Notes under the pieces: generated by a model | Database searches by the model: none | Told to the model about the DNA's origin: nothing | What the model saw: the letters and a program-made list of their open reading frames with translations, nothing else | Made by a program: the position numbers and the translations under genes | Shown: positions 57,046 to 64,000 of the stretch, in pieces | Numbering within the stretch: position 1 is the stretch's first letter | Layout of the letters: each line of letters starts with the position of its first letter | DNA from: an uncultured Eubacteriales bacterium | GTDB taxonomy: Bacteria; Bacillota; Clostridia; Oscillospirales; Butyricicoccaceae | NCBI GenBank assembly: GCA_910586105.1 | Contig: CAJUGU010000003.1 | Coordinates: 1 to 64,000, forward strand | Reading direction: 5' to 3' | Length of the DNA stretch: 64,000 nucleotides

Positions 57046-57287
57046 AAACGGTCTTCCCTCCTTATTCTGTCATGCGGATCGCTTTACACATCTTGAGGCG
57101 GCGGCCAGCCGCCAAAGGCTCCGGTCGGAAACCGCCGTCCGGCCTTTTGCAATACAGCTTATTATATCACATTTTTTGAAGTCGCAACATCTTTTTTGCA
57201 AGAACCAGAAAAACAGGGCTTCCGGCGCTCCCGCGCTCTGCCTATCCAAATTTGAAGCTATCATACAAGCCACCCCTGTTCTCCGTG

Positions 57288-57296
57288 TGCTATAAT
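57288..57296 (+). promoter_or_regulatory. Extended -10 promoter of the AraC-type gene
   Basis: TGCTATAAT with no good -35. The start site would be only about 15 bases before the ATG, leaving just room for GAAAGGAGG. Confidence 0.55.
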
Positions 57297-57317
57297 GGGG
57301 TTGAAAGGAGGATCAAC

Positions 57318-58148
57318 ATGCCGAAAAAGACCATGATCCATGACAGCGCGCTCCATCTGGAAGCCTATCGGTTTACCGGGCTGGCGCAGCCCTTCCCCAG
57401 CCATTTCCATGCGTATTTCGTGGTTGGGCTGATCGAAAGCGGGACGCGTGAACTGACGTGTCACGAGAACAGGTATTCCGCCCTCCCTGGCGATCTGCTG
57501 CTGTTCCATCCGGGCGAGCCGCACGCCTGCATCCAGTCCGGCGGCGGCTTGCTGGATTACCGTGCGCTCAACCTTCCGCCGCCGCTCCTGCAAAGCGTCG
57601 CGGAAAGCTCGTCCGTCGGCGAACTACCGCGTTTTTCTCAAAATGTACTGCGCGATGACGACCTTGCATGCAGCTTTCGCGCCCTGCACATCCGGCTTTT
57701 GGACGGCTCCTTCGCCTGCGAACTCGAAAAGGAAGAATCCCTTTGCCTGTTCCTGAGCCGGCTGCTACATCATGAGGCCTCGTCCCCGACGGCTCCGCTC
57801 TCGGATACAGATGACCTTGTAAAGCGCCTTTGCGCCTATCTGGAAACGCATTTTGCGGAACATATCACGCTGGATCAGCTCTGCCGGCATGCCGGATTGA
57901 GCAAATCGACTCTCCTGCGCGTCTTCACCCGAGGCAAAGGAATGACCCCTTACCGCTATTTGGAGTCTGTCCGCGTCAACCACGCGAAAGTGCTGCTGGA
58001 AAAGGGGGTTTCTCCCGCCGAAGCAGCGCAGCGCGGCGGCTTTTCCGATCAAAGCCATCTGACCCGCTATTTCAGCCGCTTCCTGGGACTAACACCTGGC
58101 GCATATCGGGATATTTTCCAGGAAATCCCGCCAAATGAAACGCTTTAA
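57318..58148 (+). CDS. AraC family transcriptional regulator with cupin sensor
   Basis: 276 residues. An N-terminal AraC-type cupin with FPSHFHAYFVVGLIESG and LLLFHPGEPHAC, then a double helix-turn-helix (ITLDQLCRHAGLSKSTLLRVF and SPAEAAQRGGFSDQSHLTRYF). ATG is placed 6 bases after AAAGGAGG. It precedes the DUF2000 gene in the same direction and faces an EamA transporter gene, its likely targets. Inducer unknown. Confidence 0.92.
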   Translation: MPKKTMIHDSALHLEAYRFTGLAQPFPSHFHAYFVVGLIESGTRELTCHENRYSALPGDLLLFHPGEPHACIQSGGGLLDYRALNLPPPLLQSVAESSSVGELPRFSQNVLRDDDLACSFRALHIRLLDGSFACELEKEESLCLFLSRLLHHEASSPTAPLSDTDDLVKRLCAYLETHFAEHITLDQLCRHAGLSKSTLLRVFTRGKGMTPYRYLESVRVNHAKVLLEKGVSPAEAAQRGGFSDQSHLTRYFSRFLGLTPGAYRDIFQEIPPNETL

Positions 58149-58299
58149 AAAGCAGCGCCTTCCAAAGACCGACAGCGCGATCAGCCGCGCCTATCCCGTC
58201 CTTAAACATACCTCGCGGGATCCAAACCATTCCCAAAAGGGCTTTCATCGCGGCTTATCGCCCACAAAAATCCACCTGACCACAGAAAGGAAAAGGAAC

Positions 58300-58716
58300 A
58301 TGAATGCCGAAAAATGTGTGATCCTGCTTGATGAAACGCTCCCCAATGGGCTGCTCGCCAATACGGCGGCGATCCTTGGCATAACGCTGGGAAAAACGCT
58401 GCCCGAAACCGTCGGACGCGATATTTTCGACCGCAGCGACCATATCCACCGCGGGATCATTGAATTCCCCGTCCCTATCCTGCGCGGCACGGCGGAATGC
58501 CTGAAAACGCTGCGCGAACGCCTGTACGAGCCCGATTTCGCCGACGTTGTCGCCGTCGACTTTTCCGACCTCGCGCAAGGCTGCAAGACCTACGAGGAAT
58601 TCACCAACAAAATGGAGTCCGCGCAGACCAGCGATCTGCGTTATCTTGGCCTTGCCATCTGCGGCACGAAAAAACAGGTCAACCGGCTGACCGGCAGCCT
58701 CCCCCTGCTGCGCTGA
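58300..58716 (+). CDS. DUF2000 family protein
   Basis: 138 residues: CVILLDETLPNGLLANTAAILGI near the start, IEFPVPILRGTAECLKTLRERL in the middle and GLAICGTKKQVNRLTGSLPLLR at the end, the DUF2000 pattern. ATG 58300 follows AAAGGAAAAGG; an earlier in-frame ATG overlapping the regulator would add a basic leader. The fold is related to peptidyl-tRNA hydrolase 2; function unknown. Confidence 0.88.
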   Translation: MNAEKCVILLDETLPNGLLANTAAILGITLGKTLPETVGRDIFDRSDHIHRGIIEFPVPILRGTAECLKTLRERLYEPDFADVVAVDFSDLAQGCKTYEEFTNKMESAQTSDLRYLGLAICGTKKQVNRLTGSLPLLR

Positions 58717-58724
58717 CCGGCCGG

Positions 58725-59585
58725 TCATGTCTCCTGCCGCCGCCCCCAAAGGAACATCCCAACCGACGCGCCGCAGATGATGAAATATCCCAAAAAACTG
58801 AGCGCGTCCGGAGCCTGCCCGAAGACGAAAAAGCCCAGGATCGCCGAAAAAATGACCTGCGAATAATCGTACACCGAGATCTCCTTTGCGGGCGCAAGCG
58901 AGTACGCCGCCGTGATCGAAAACTGCCCGCCTGCCGCTGCGAATCCGGCCCCCAGCAGGCAAAGCAACTGCCAGAGCTGCATAGGGTGAAAATCGAACAA
59001 CAGCCACGGCAGCACGCAAATACTGGAAAATCCGGAGAAAAACAGCACGATCAGCGAGCCTTTCACGCCCCGGCCTCCAAGCGCGCGGACTGCGGTATAC
59101 GCCGCGCCCGCGCCCATACCGCCAAGCATCCCGACCAGCGACGGGAAAAACTCCGACAGCTGAAAGGACGGTTTAATAATACACAGCGCGCCGGCGAACG
59201 CCGTCGCCAGCGCCGCGACTTGAAACGGTTTCGCGCGCTCCCGCAGGAACAGGAACGAAAAGATGATTGCGAAAAACGGCGAAAGCTTGTTCAGCATCGA
59301 GGCATCCGACAAGATCAGATGGTCGACTGCGTAAAAATTGCCCAGAATGCCGACCGTTCCGAATGCCGACCGGATCAGCAACAGCGGCAGATCGCTCCGG
59401 CGATAATGTACGCCTTCCCGTTGACGTATCAGCACGCAAAGGGCAAAGAAGAAGGCGACGATGTTCCGAAAGAAACTCTTTTGGATCGACGGGAGATCCC
59501 CCGAAAGCCTGACAAAAAGGTTCATGAGCGCGAAACAGAACGCCGAACAAAGGATCATTCCGATCGCACGCGTTTTTTGATTCAT
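58725..59585 (-). CDS. EamA/DMT family transporter
   Basis: 286 residues, ten hydrophobic helices in two repeats of five (EamA x2). Starts RAIGMILCSAFCFALMNLFVRLSGD; the second repeat includes YDYSQVIFSAILGFFVFGQAPD. Likely exports a metabolite or amino acid. It ends 8 bases from the DUF2000 stop (convergent). ATG 59585 after GGTGG is used. Confidence 0.88.
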   Translation of the reverse strand: MNQKTRAIGMILCSAFCFALMNLFVRLSGDLPSIQKSFFRNIVAFFFALCVLIRQREGVHYRRSDLPLLLIRSAFGTVGILGNFYAVDHLILSDASMLNKLSPFFAIIFSFLFLRERAKPFQVAALATAFAGALCIIKPSFQLSEFFPSLVGMLGGMGAGAAYTAVRALGGRGVKGSLIVLFFSGFSSICVLPWLLFDFHPMQLWQLLCLLGAGFAAAGGQFSITAAYSLAPAKEISVYDYSQVIFSAILGFFVFGQAPDALSFLGYFIICGASVGMFLWGRRQET

Positions 59586-59724
59586 TGAAACCACCGCTTT
59601 TTGATTATCGTATTTTGTTCCCGTTTATCGTACCACGTTCCCGGCAAAACTGCAAGGGCTTTTCGTTTGGCTTACGCCGTCTGCATTCTGGCCTTCCAAA
59701 TTTCCGCCCTGCCGTTCCCGGAGG

Positions 59725-59753
59725 TTGCGTTTTCCGTACAACTGTGTTATAAT
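59725..59753 (+). promoter_or_regulatory. Promoter of the 59868 gene
   Basis: TTGCGT, 17-base spacer, TATAAT. Confidence 0.7.
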
Positions 59754-59764
59754 CGTTGCAGATA

Positions 59765-59841
59765 AGGCTGATTCCTGATCTGTGTAAATGAGTCGAATTT
59801 TGGCGCTATTGAGCGCATTTACACAATCCGTTCATCAGCCT
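59765..59841 (+). promoter_or_regulatory. Nested-hairpin 5' leader, candidate regulatory RNA
   Basis: Three coaxial helices in the predicted leader: AGGCTGAT (59765-59772) with ATCAGCCT (59834-59841), TGTGTAAATG (59781-59790) with CATTTACACA (59816-59825), and an inner GCGC/GCGC. They are separated by symmetric 8-base internal loops. It begins about 5 bases from the predicted transcript start and ends about 10 bases before the AGGAGG site. I do not recognise it as a known riboswitch. Confidence 0.65.
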
Positions 59842-59867
59842 ATTGCAGAGAGATAGGAGGCGCAGAC

Positions 59868-60419
59868 ATGGAACTTGATAAAATGGAGCAGGCGCATCGC
59901 GCCCAAATCCTGCAAACCCTGCGGCAAATCCCCTGCGGCGTCCCTGCCGGTTGGAGCCACAGCGTATTTGCCGTTGGCGGACTGACGCATATCGGCTTTT
60001 CTGAGCAGTCTCCCGAAAAGCTCGTCTGCATTTCCTCGCAGGGGCAATCTGTGATCGACTGCGCGACCGGTGAAATACAGTTTTGCGACGAAAATTATGA
60101 CGAATATGAGCTGATCGCCCTTGCTGAGCCATTGGGGGATGAAGTGATCCGTCTGGCCGGGATCAGCGGCGGCGGACTGCGGCTTTGCACGAAACGCGGG
60201 GAATCCCTTTCGCTCATATCGCTGGAATACCCCAAATCGCAGATCGTTTACGCGTCCGATTTTCAAACGCCGTTTCTGTCCCCCGCCGCATGCGCGGCGA
60301 TCTGGAATGATTATGAACCGCTCGCCTATGGCTTCAGTCCCTGCGGGAATTATATAGCGATCGCCTGTTCCAGCGATGTGACCCTGTTCCGTCGGCTCAC
60401 GCCTTTGGAAAACGATTGA
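59868..60419 (+). CDS. Hypothetical protein
   Basis: 183 residues, soluble and beta-rich, with SPQ-type turn repeats (VFAVGGLTHIGFS, LVCISSQGQSVID, YGFSPCGNYIAIA). The last segment looks like one WD40 or beta-propeller blade, but only a single one, so no propeller can form. No motif, signal peptide or membrane segment. Good GATAGGAGG ribosome site and a structured leader argue that it is real. Function unknown. Confidence 0.75.
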   Translation: MELDKMEQAHRAQILQTLRQIPCGVPAGWSHSVFAVGGLTHIGFSEQSPEKLVCISSQGQSVIDCATGEIQFCDENYDEYELIALAEPLGDEVIRLAGISGGGLRLCTKRGESLSLISLEYPKSQIVYASDFQTPFLSPAACAAIWNDYEPLAYGFSPCGNYIAIACSSDVTLFRRLTPLEND

Positions 60420-60541
60420 AGAAAGCGCCGCGCACGGCCTTTTGGCGCGCCCTCCGCCAAAAATCAACCCAAAAGGCGTAAGCCTTTACAGCATTTTTCG
60501 CGGCACTTCGCTATATATTTCATACGCCGTGAAAATTTTGC

Positions 60542-60570
60542 TTGACAGTTGCCCGCAAACGAGCTATACT
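60542..60570 (+). promoter_or_regulatory. Promoter of the preQ1-controlled operon
   Basis: TTGACA, 17-base spacer, TATACT. Confidence 0.82.
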
Positions 60571-60590
60571 ATTCCCCGGTAAACTTCATA

Positions 60591-60630
60591 AGACAGTTCG
60601 TAACCATCCTGTCTTTAAACAAAACTAGGA
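60591..60630 (+). promoter_or_regulatory. PreQ1-I riboswitch
   Basis: GACAG (60592-60596) pairs with CTGTC (60609-60613). The loop TTCGTAACCATC and the A-rich tail TTTAAACAAAACTAGGA closely follow the preQ1-I pattern (compare the Thermoanaerobacter aptamer, whose tail is TTAACAAAACAAGG). The downstream genes, radical SAM and queuosine-precursor transporter, support it. The adjacent terminator suggests transcriptional control. Confidence 0.85.
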
Positions 60631-60668
60631 CATCCATGCGCCGCATTGCGGAGGTCATGGGCCTTTTG

Positions 60669-60700
60669 ATGGTACACGGAAACGTGTGCCATTTTCATTT
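60669..60700 (+). terminator. Riboswitch expression-platform terminator
   Basis: ATGGTACACG and CGTGTGCCAT (one G.U) around GAAA, followed by TTTTCATTT, just before the ribosome site. Confidence 0.75.
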
Positions 60701-60712
60701 GGAGGTCAAAAC

Positions 60713-61420
60713 ATGCATGAATTACAACGCTACAGCGTCATTTCAGGCAAAATGCCCCGGGAAATGGTGCTTCTACGTGGGTATGGCTGCGGTTGGGCGC
60801 GCTGCGCCTTCTGCGATTACCATTTGGACAAATGTCCAGATGGCGCGGCAAATTTCGCCCTCAACCAGCAGGTGCTTTCCCGTATCACAGGGGAATTTCA
60901 CCATCTGGAAGCGATCAATTCCGGTTCTTTCTGCGAGTTGGACGCCGAAACCCTCGCGCTGCTCGAAAAAACCTGTTTGGAAAAAGAGATCAGGACTTTG
61001 CACTTTGAATGTCATTGGATGCACCGGCAAAAGGTCAACACGCTCCGCAAGCATTATGCGGCGCTTGGGATCCGGGTACGCGTCCGGCTGGGCGTTGAGA
61101 CCTTCGATTATGATTTCCGGGAAAATATCCTACATAAAGGCATCGGTGAGCGCTCTCCGGAAAAAATCGCGGAGGGCTTCGACGAATGCAACCTCCTTTT
61201 CGGGCTTTCCGGGCAAACGGTCGATTCCATGCGGCAGGATATCGAACTCGGCCTGCAATATTTTGACCGCCTTTACATCAATTTGATGACCCCAAACACG
61301 GCCCCGCTTCAGCCCGATCCGGAGGTTTGCAGCGCCTTCCGGCGCGAGCTGTATCCGCTTTATCAGGATGACCCGCGGGTCGACATTTTACTCAACAATA
61401 CCGACTTTGGCGTCGGCTGA
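60713..61420 (+). CDS. Radical SAM protein linked to queuosine salvage
   Basis: 235 residues. The [4Fe-4S] cluster cysteines are Cys26, Cys31 and Cys34 in GYGCGWARCAFCDYH, a CX4CX2C spacing rather than the classical CX3CX2C. A TIM-barrel remnant follows (GIRVRVRLGVETFDYDFRE). ATG 60713 is 7 bases after GGAGG. Next to a YhhQ-type transporter and behind a preQ1 riboswitch it could be a QueL-like queuine lyase or another queuosine-salvage enzyme. That functional step is inference; a close QueL match was not verified. Confidence 0.82.
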   Translation: MHELQRYSVISGKMPREMVLLRGYGCGWARCAFCDYHLDKCPDGAANFALNQQVLSRITGEFHHLEAINSGSFCELDAETLALLEKTCLEKEIRTLHFECHWMHRQKVNTLRKHYAALGIRVRVRLGVETFDYDFRENILHKGIGERSPEKIAEGFDECNLLFGLSGQTVDSMRQDIELGLQYFDRLYINLMTPNTAPLQPDPEVCSAFRRELYPLYQDDPRVDILLNNTDFGVG

Positions 61421-61434
61421 AAGGATGATTTGAC

Positions 61435-62139
61435 ATGCAAAACGAACTTTTACTCCTCATTTCTCTGCTGGTACTGTTTGGCGGGCTGCTGCTTGTGCTC
61501 CGCTTCTTTGGCCGGGCCGGGTTGTATACTTATTCCGCGATCGCGACGGTGCTGGCAAACATTGAAGTCATGATCCTCGTCGATGCGTTCGGAATGGAAA
61601 TGACGCTCGGAAACATCCTTTTTGCGTCCACCTTTTTGGTGACGGATATCCTCAGTGAGCTGTATGGCAAGCAATATGCGCAAAAGGCCGTTCATTTAGG
61701 CATCCTCAGTTCCGTGATTTTCCTGTTGGTCAGCCAGTCCTGGCTGCTGTATGTCCCCAGCGTTTCCGACTGGGCCATGCCGTCTATGCGGACGCTGTTC
61801 ACCAACACACCCCGCCTGCTGATCGCTTCGCTGGTCGTTTACGCGATTGCGCAGACCTTTGACGTATGGTTGTATCATAAGTGGTGGGCGTTCACAACCA
61901 GCCGCTTCGGCGACGGCGACCGCTTCCTGTGGCTGCGCAACAATGGCTCGACGCTGGTTTCTCAGCTGTTAAACACCTTGCTTTACAGTGTTTTTGCCTT
62001 CGCAGGCGTCTACTCGATCGACACGCTGCTCTCAATCACCCTGTCAAGCTATATCATTTTCGTCTTTACGTCTCTCGCCGACACGCCGGTCATTTACGCC
62101 GCGCGCCTGATGAAAAAACACAACCAACTTCCCAACTGA
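61435..62139 (+). CDS. Queuosine precursor transporter (YhhQ/VUT family)
   Basis: 234 residues, six membrane helices. FASTFLVTDILSELYGKQYAQKAV is the family signature and FGDGDRFLWLRNNGSTLVSQLLNT the second. The E. coli homologue takes up preQ0/preQ1; Firmicutes homologues may import queuosine or queuine. Start 14 bases after the radical SAM gene with GAAAGGATG, so one operon. Confidence 0.92.
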   Translation: MQNELLLLISLLVLFGGLLLVLRFFGRAGLYTYSAIATVLANIEVMILVDAFGMEMTLGNILFASTFLVTDILSELYGKQYAQKAVHLGILSSVIFLLVSQSWLLYVPSVSDWAMPSMRTLFTNTPRLLIASLVVYAIAQTFDVWLYHKWWAFTTSRFGDGDRFLWLRNNGSTLVSQLLNTLLYSVFAFAGVYSIDTLLSITLSSYIIFVFTSLADTPVIYAARLMKKHNQLPN

Positions 62140-62144
62140 ATTGT

Positions 62145-62178
62145 AAGGGGGCAGGCCGTTTCGGTCTGCCCCTTTTTT
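62145..62178 (+). terminator. Terminator of the preQ1 operon
   Basis: AAGGGGGCAGGCC and GGTCTGCCCCTT with a 5-base loop and six T's. Confidence 0.88.
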
Positions 62179-62188
62179 ACAAGTCTTA

Positions 62189-64000
62189 TCAGTCGAGTTT
62201 CCATTCCTGCTCGTTCATGCTCTCAAAATAAATGCGGTCTGAATCGGTGGAAATCGCTACATTTTGGGTGCTGTTTTGCGCGGCAAGCTCCTGTAAATGG
62301 GAAACGACTTCCGCCTCGCTTAATCTGAGCAGATCTTCCAGCGGCGTTTCCTCCCAAAAGCGCTGCACAGCGTTCAGGAATCCTTCCACGCAGCGGTCGC
62401 GTTCGCCAACTGTGACTGCTGCCCGATCTGATATATGGTAAGAAAACTGATAATATAGCTCGCTCCATGCCGCTTTGCCGTCCACTGCCGTTTGCTTGAC
62501 GAAATCCCCGCCGGTGAAACTGGGGTCCTCCTCCGGGTTCCCTGTGTGGAGGCTGCGTACCTGCATCCCGTTTTCTGCGCCGGACATCCGCACAGTCAGG
62601 GCAATAAAGGTTTTTTCTTCCGCCGTCAGGTTTGCATTCTCCACTTCGCCCGACTCGGTCGAACTCCCAACGCGCTCCATGCGTTCATAGTCTGCATCGG
62701 CCCAGTCCATCAGAAGCCGATTGAATGTTTCTAGTTTCATTGATGAATAATCCGCCGTTTTAAGTCTCAGCAGAGAATCATAGTCCGCCTGCGTTGCAGG
62801 CGGGTATCGCCTTTCGACGTAATCGCTCCGTTCAACGCTGGAACGTTGCTCTTCCGACTCGGTATAGCCGTTCAAATCAATGTCCGACCGTTTCCCCGGT
62901 ACGCTCCCGTCGATGGCGCTGCGGTCTGTTCCATCCTCCAATGCCGTTAACGGCATATAGCTGTACTCGCTGATGGATATCCGCAGGCTGTCCCGACTCC
63001 ATTTTTCGGCGATATCCGCTAATTTTTCTGCCAGAAAACCCTCCATATAATCCTGGTTGGCCAGCAAGTCCCGTTCCACATCGCTTAGCAGCGGATCAAT
63101 GTCCGCATATACGCCATCCACCGCCGCACGGTATTCGCTGACGGTCAGCCGTTCGGCGTCAAGCACGTTCGCCGTGAAGAAATATTCCAAAACGGCCTGA
63201 TCGGCAAACCACGGATAATCTGTGGTCACTGCCCCGCCATAGTCAACGGCTTTCCACTGTAATAACGACATTTCATTCAATACGTCGTACAGGAACTTAC
63301 ACATTGGATCATCGTCTTTTAAGCAATAATATTGATCGTCCGTGTTGACCTCCTCGTACCATTTCAAGGTCTGTGGATCGTCCAGCAGGATATTTGCGCG
63401 CTCCCGGAATTCCGCGATGCTCATGGATTCCCAGCCGGGGAACTGAAACTGCTGCAGCATTTTCACATCCTCCGGCAGCATTTGCGTGCTGACCGCTGCC
63501 GAGGTCGCAAATACTGTTGGAATCGCCACAACCAGTACCGTCGCCGCCACAATCGCTGCGATCGAAGCCTTTTTGGCCCGCATGATCGCGGAGATCCGTT
63601 CCTCGATCGCCGTCTTGCTGAAATAGCTGCCGAAGGGCAAAAGCCCGCTTTTCCGCTCCTCCATATGGATCAGCGTCATTGCATACGATGATTTAGAGGA
63701 CTCGCCAAAGTGCTGCACAACGCACGCGTCGCAAAGCAACTCGAGATCCCGCCCCAGCAGAGCGCACAGCAGCCATACCAGCGGGTTAAACCAGTGCAGG
63801 CACAGCGCCATGGTTGAAAGCAGTTTCCAGGCGGTGTCAAAATGCCGGATATGCATCATTTCATGCGCAAGGATGTAGGATAACTGCCCGGCGCCTGCTT
63901 GATCGATCTTTTTCGGCAGCAGGATCACTGGCCGCAAGATCCCATAGGTCAGCGGCGTGTCAAGCTGATCGGACTGCCGCAGGCTGACTGGGCGGCGCAA
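62189..64000 (-). CDS. BlaR1/MecR1-like M56 membrane metallopeptidase (5' end outside the window)
   Basis: 603 residues visible; the N-terminus lies beyond 64000. Metallopeptidase core: LAHEMMHIRHFD (HExxH with trailing His) and DLELLCDACVV, the M56 third metal-ligand motif. A membrane helix (AIVAATVLVVAIPTVFA) then leads to an extracellular C-terminal region of about 430 residues, unlike the penicillin-binding sensor of BlaR1: no SxxK/KTG serine-transferase motif was seen. It is rich in Asp, Glu and Ser. A sensor for another signal is likely, but unknown. A BlaI-type repressor would be expected beyond the edge. Confidence 0.85.
   Translation of the reverse strand: MRRPVSLRQSDQLDTPLTYGILRPVILLPKKIDQAGAGQLSYILAHEMMHIRHFDTAWKLLSTMALCLHWFNPLVWLLCALLGRDLELLCDACVVQHFGESSKSSYAMTLIHMEERKSGLLPFGSYFSKTAIEERISAIMRAKKASIAAIVAATVLVVAIPTVFATSAAVSTQMLPEDVKMLQQFQFPGWESMSIAEFRERANILLDDPQTLKWYEEVNTDDQYYCLKDDDPMCKFLYDVLNEMSLLQWKAVDYGGAVTTDYPWFADQAVLEYFFTANVLDAERLTVSEYRAAVDGVYADIDPLLSDVERDLLANQDYMEGFLAEKLADIAEKWSRDSLRISISEYSYMPLTALEDGTDRSAIDGSVPGKRSDIDLNGYTESEEQRSSVERSDYVERRYPPATQADYDSLLRLKTADYSSMKLETFNRLLMDWADADYERMERVGSSTESGEVENANLTAEEKTFIALTVRMSGAENGMQVRSLHTGNPEEDPSFTGGDFVKQTAVDGKAAWSELYYQFSYHISDRAAVTVGERDRCVEGFLNAVQRFWEETPLEDLLRLSEAEVVSHLQELAAQNSTQNVAISTDSDRIYFESMNEQEWKLD

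Noticed and set aside
60549..61286. Plus-strand frame overlapping the radical SAM gene
   Set aside because: It is the alternative frame of the radical SAM gene and begins inside the promoter and riboswitch.

Overview
The window reads as ordinary chromosome from a Gram-positive anaerobe of the class Clostridia, probably a higher-GC member of the Oscillospiraceae/Ruminococcaceae type. The assignment rests on gene content and order: a Firmicutes-style atp operon, clpX-clpP-tig, RNase M5 next to holA, an Asp23 protein next to a fatty-acid-kinase-like protein, a leucine T-box, ThyX instead of ThyA, and strong AGGAGG-type ribosome binding sites. The genus cannot be named from the sequence alone. 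No rRNA, tRNA, CRISPR array, prophage or insertion sequence was found.

Layout. 1-2.8 kb: a GyrI-like protein, a DacF-type D-Ala-D-Ala carboxypeptidase and a small P-loop protein. 3.0-10.1 kb: a complete F-type ATP synthase operon (atpZ-like, atpI, B, E, F, H, A, G, D, C) whose c subunit carries two carboxylates and Na+-type ligands. 10.5-14.9 kb (minus): glycogen synthase, then a flippase/PAP2/YcxB-like envelope cluster. 15.0-19.7 kb: leuA-C-D-B behind a leucine T-box. 20.2-21.1 kb (minus): a RibU-type riboflavin transporter under an FMN riboswitch. 21.2-25.1 kb (minus): RNase M5-like, holA and comEC. 25.2-28.2 kb (minus): HIT protein and alaS.

28.3-35.7 kb (minus) is one long operon-like run: DUF2156, GNAT, DJ-1, 5-formyl-THF cyclo-ligase, CPBP protease, MltG, a U32 peptidase-like tRNA hydroxylation protein, and an acyltransferase broken by a frameshift in a G8 tract. 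35.9-40.4 kb (minus): thyX-tagA, then recG with a small methyltransferase. 40.85-43.75 kb (plus): asp23-like, fakA-like and pth. 44.1-47.5 kb (minus): tig, clpP and clpX. 47.6-55.1 kb (minus): two signal peptidases, rbgA, rnhB, yraN, a dipeptidase, a PEBP protein, a CAT-like acetyltransferase, thrC and a metallophosphoesterase. 55.5-57.0 kb: nrdR and a TIM-barrel sugar isomerase-like gene. 57.3-59.6 kb: AraC regulator, DUF2000 and a convergent EamA transporter. 59.7-62.1 kb: a hypothetical gene with a strongly structured leader, then a preQ1-I riboswitch controlling a radical SAM gene and a queuosine-precursor transporter. 62.2 kb to the edge: a partial BlaR1-like M56 membrane peptidase.

The most interesting parts are RNA or non-coding: the preQ1-controlled salvage pair, a 140-nt G.U-rich hairpin between the fakA-like gene and pth, a pair of covarying palindromes in the recG/asp23 divergent promoter region, and a nested-hairpin leader at 59.77 kb. 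All calls come from reading the sequence; no database search was possible.
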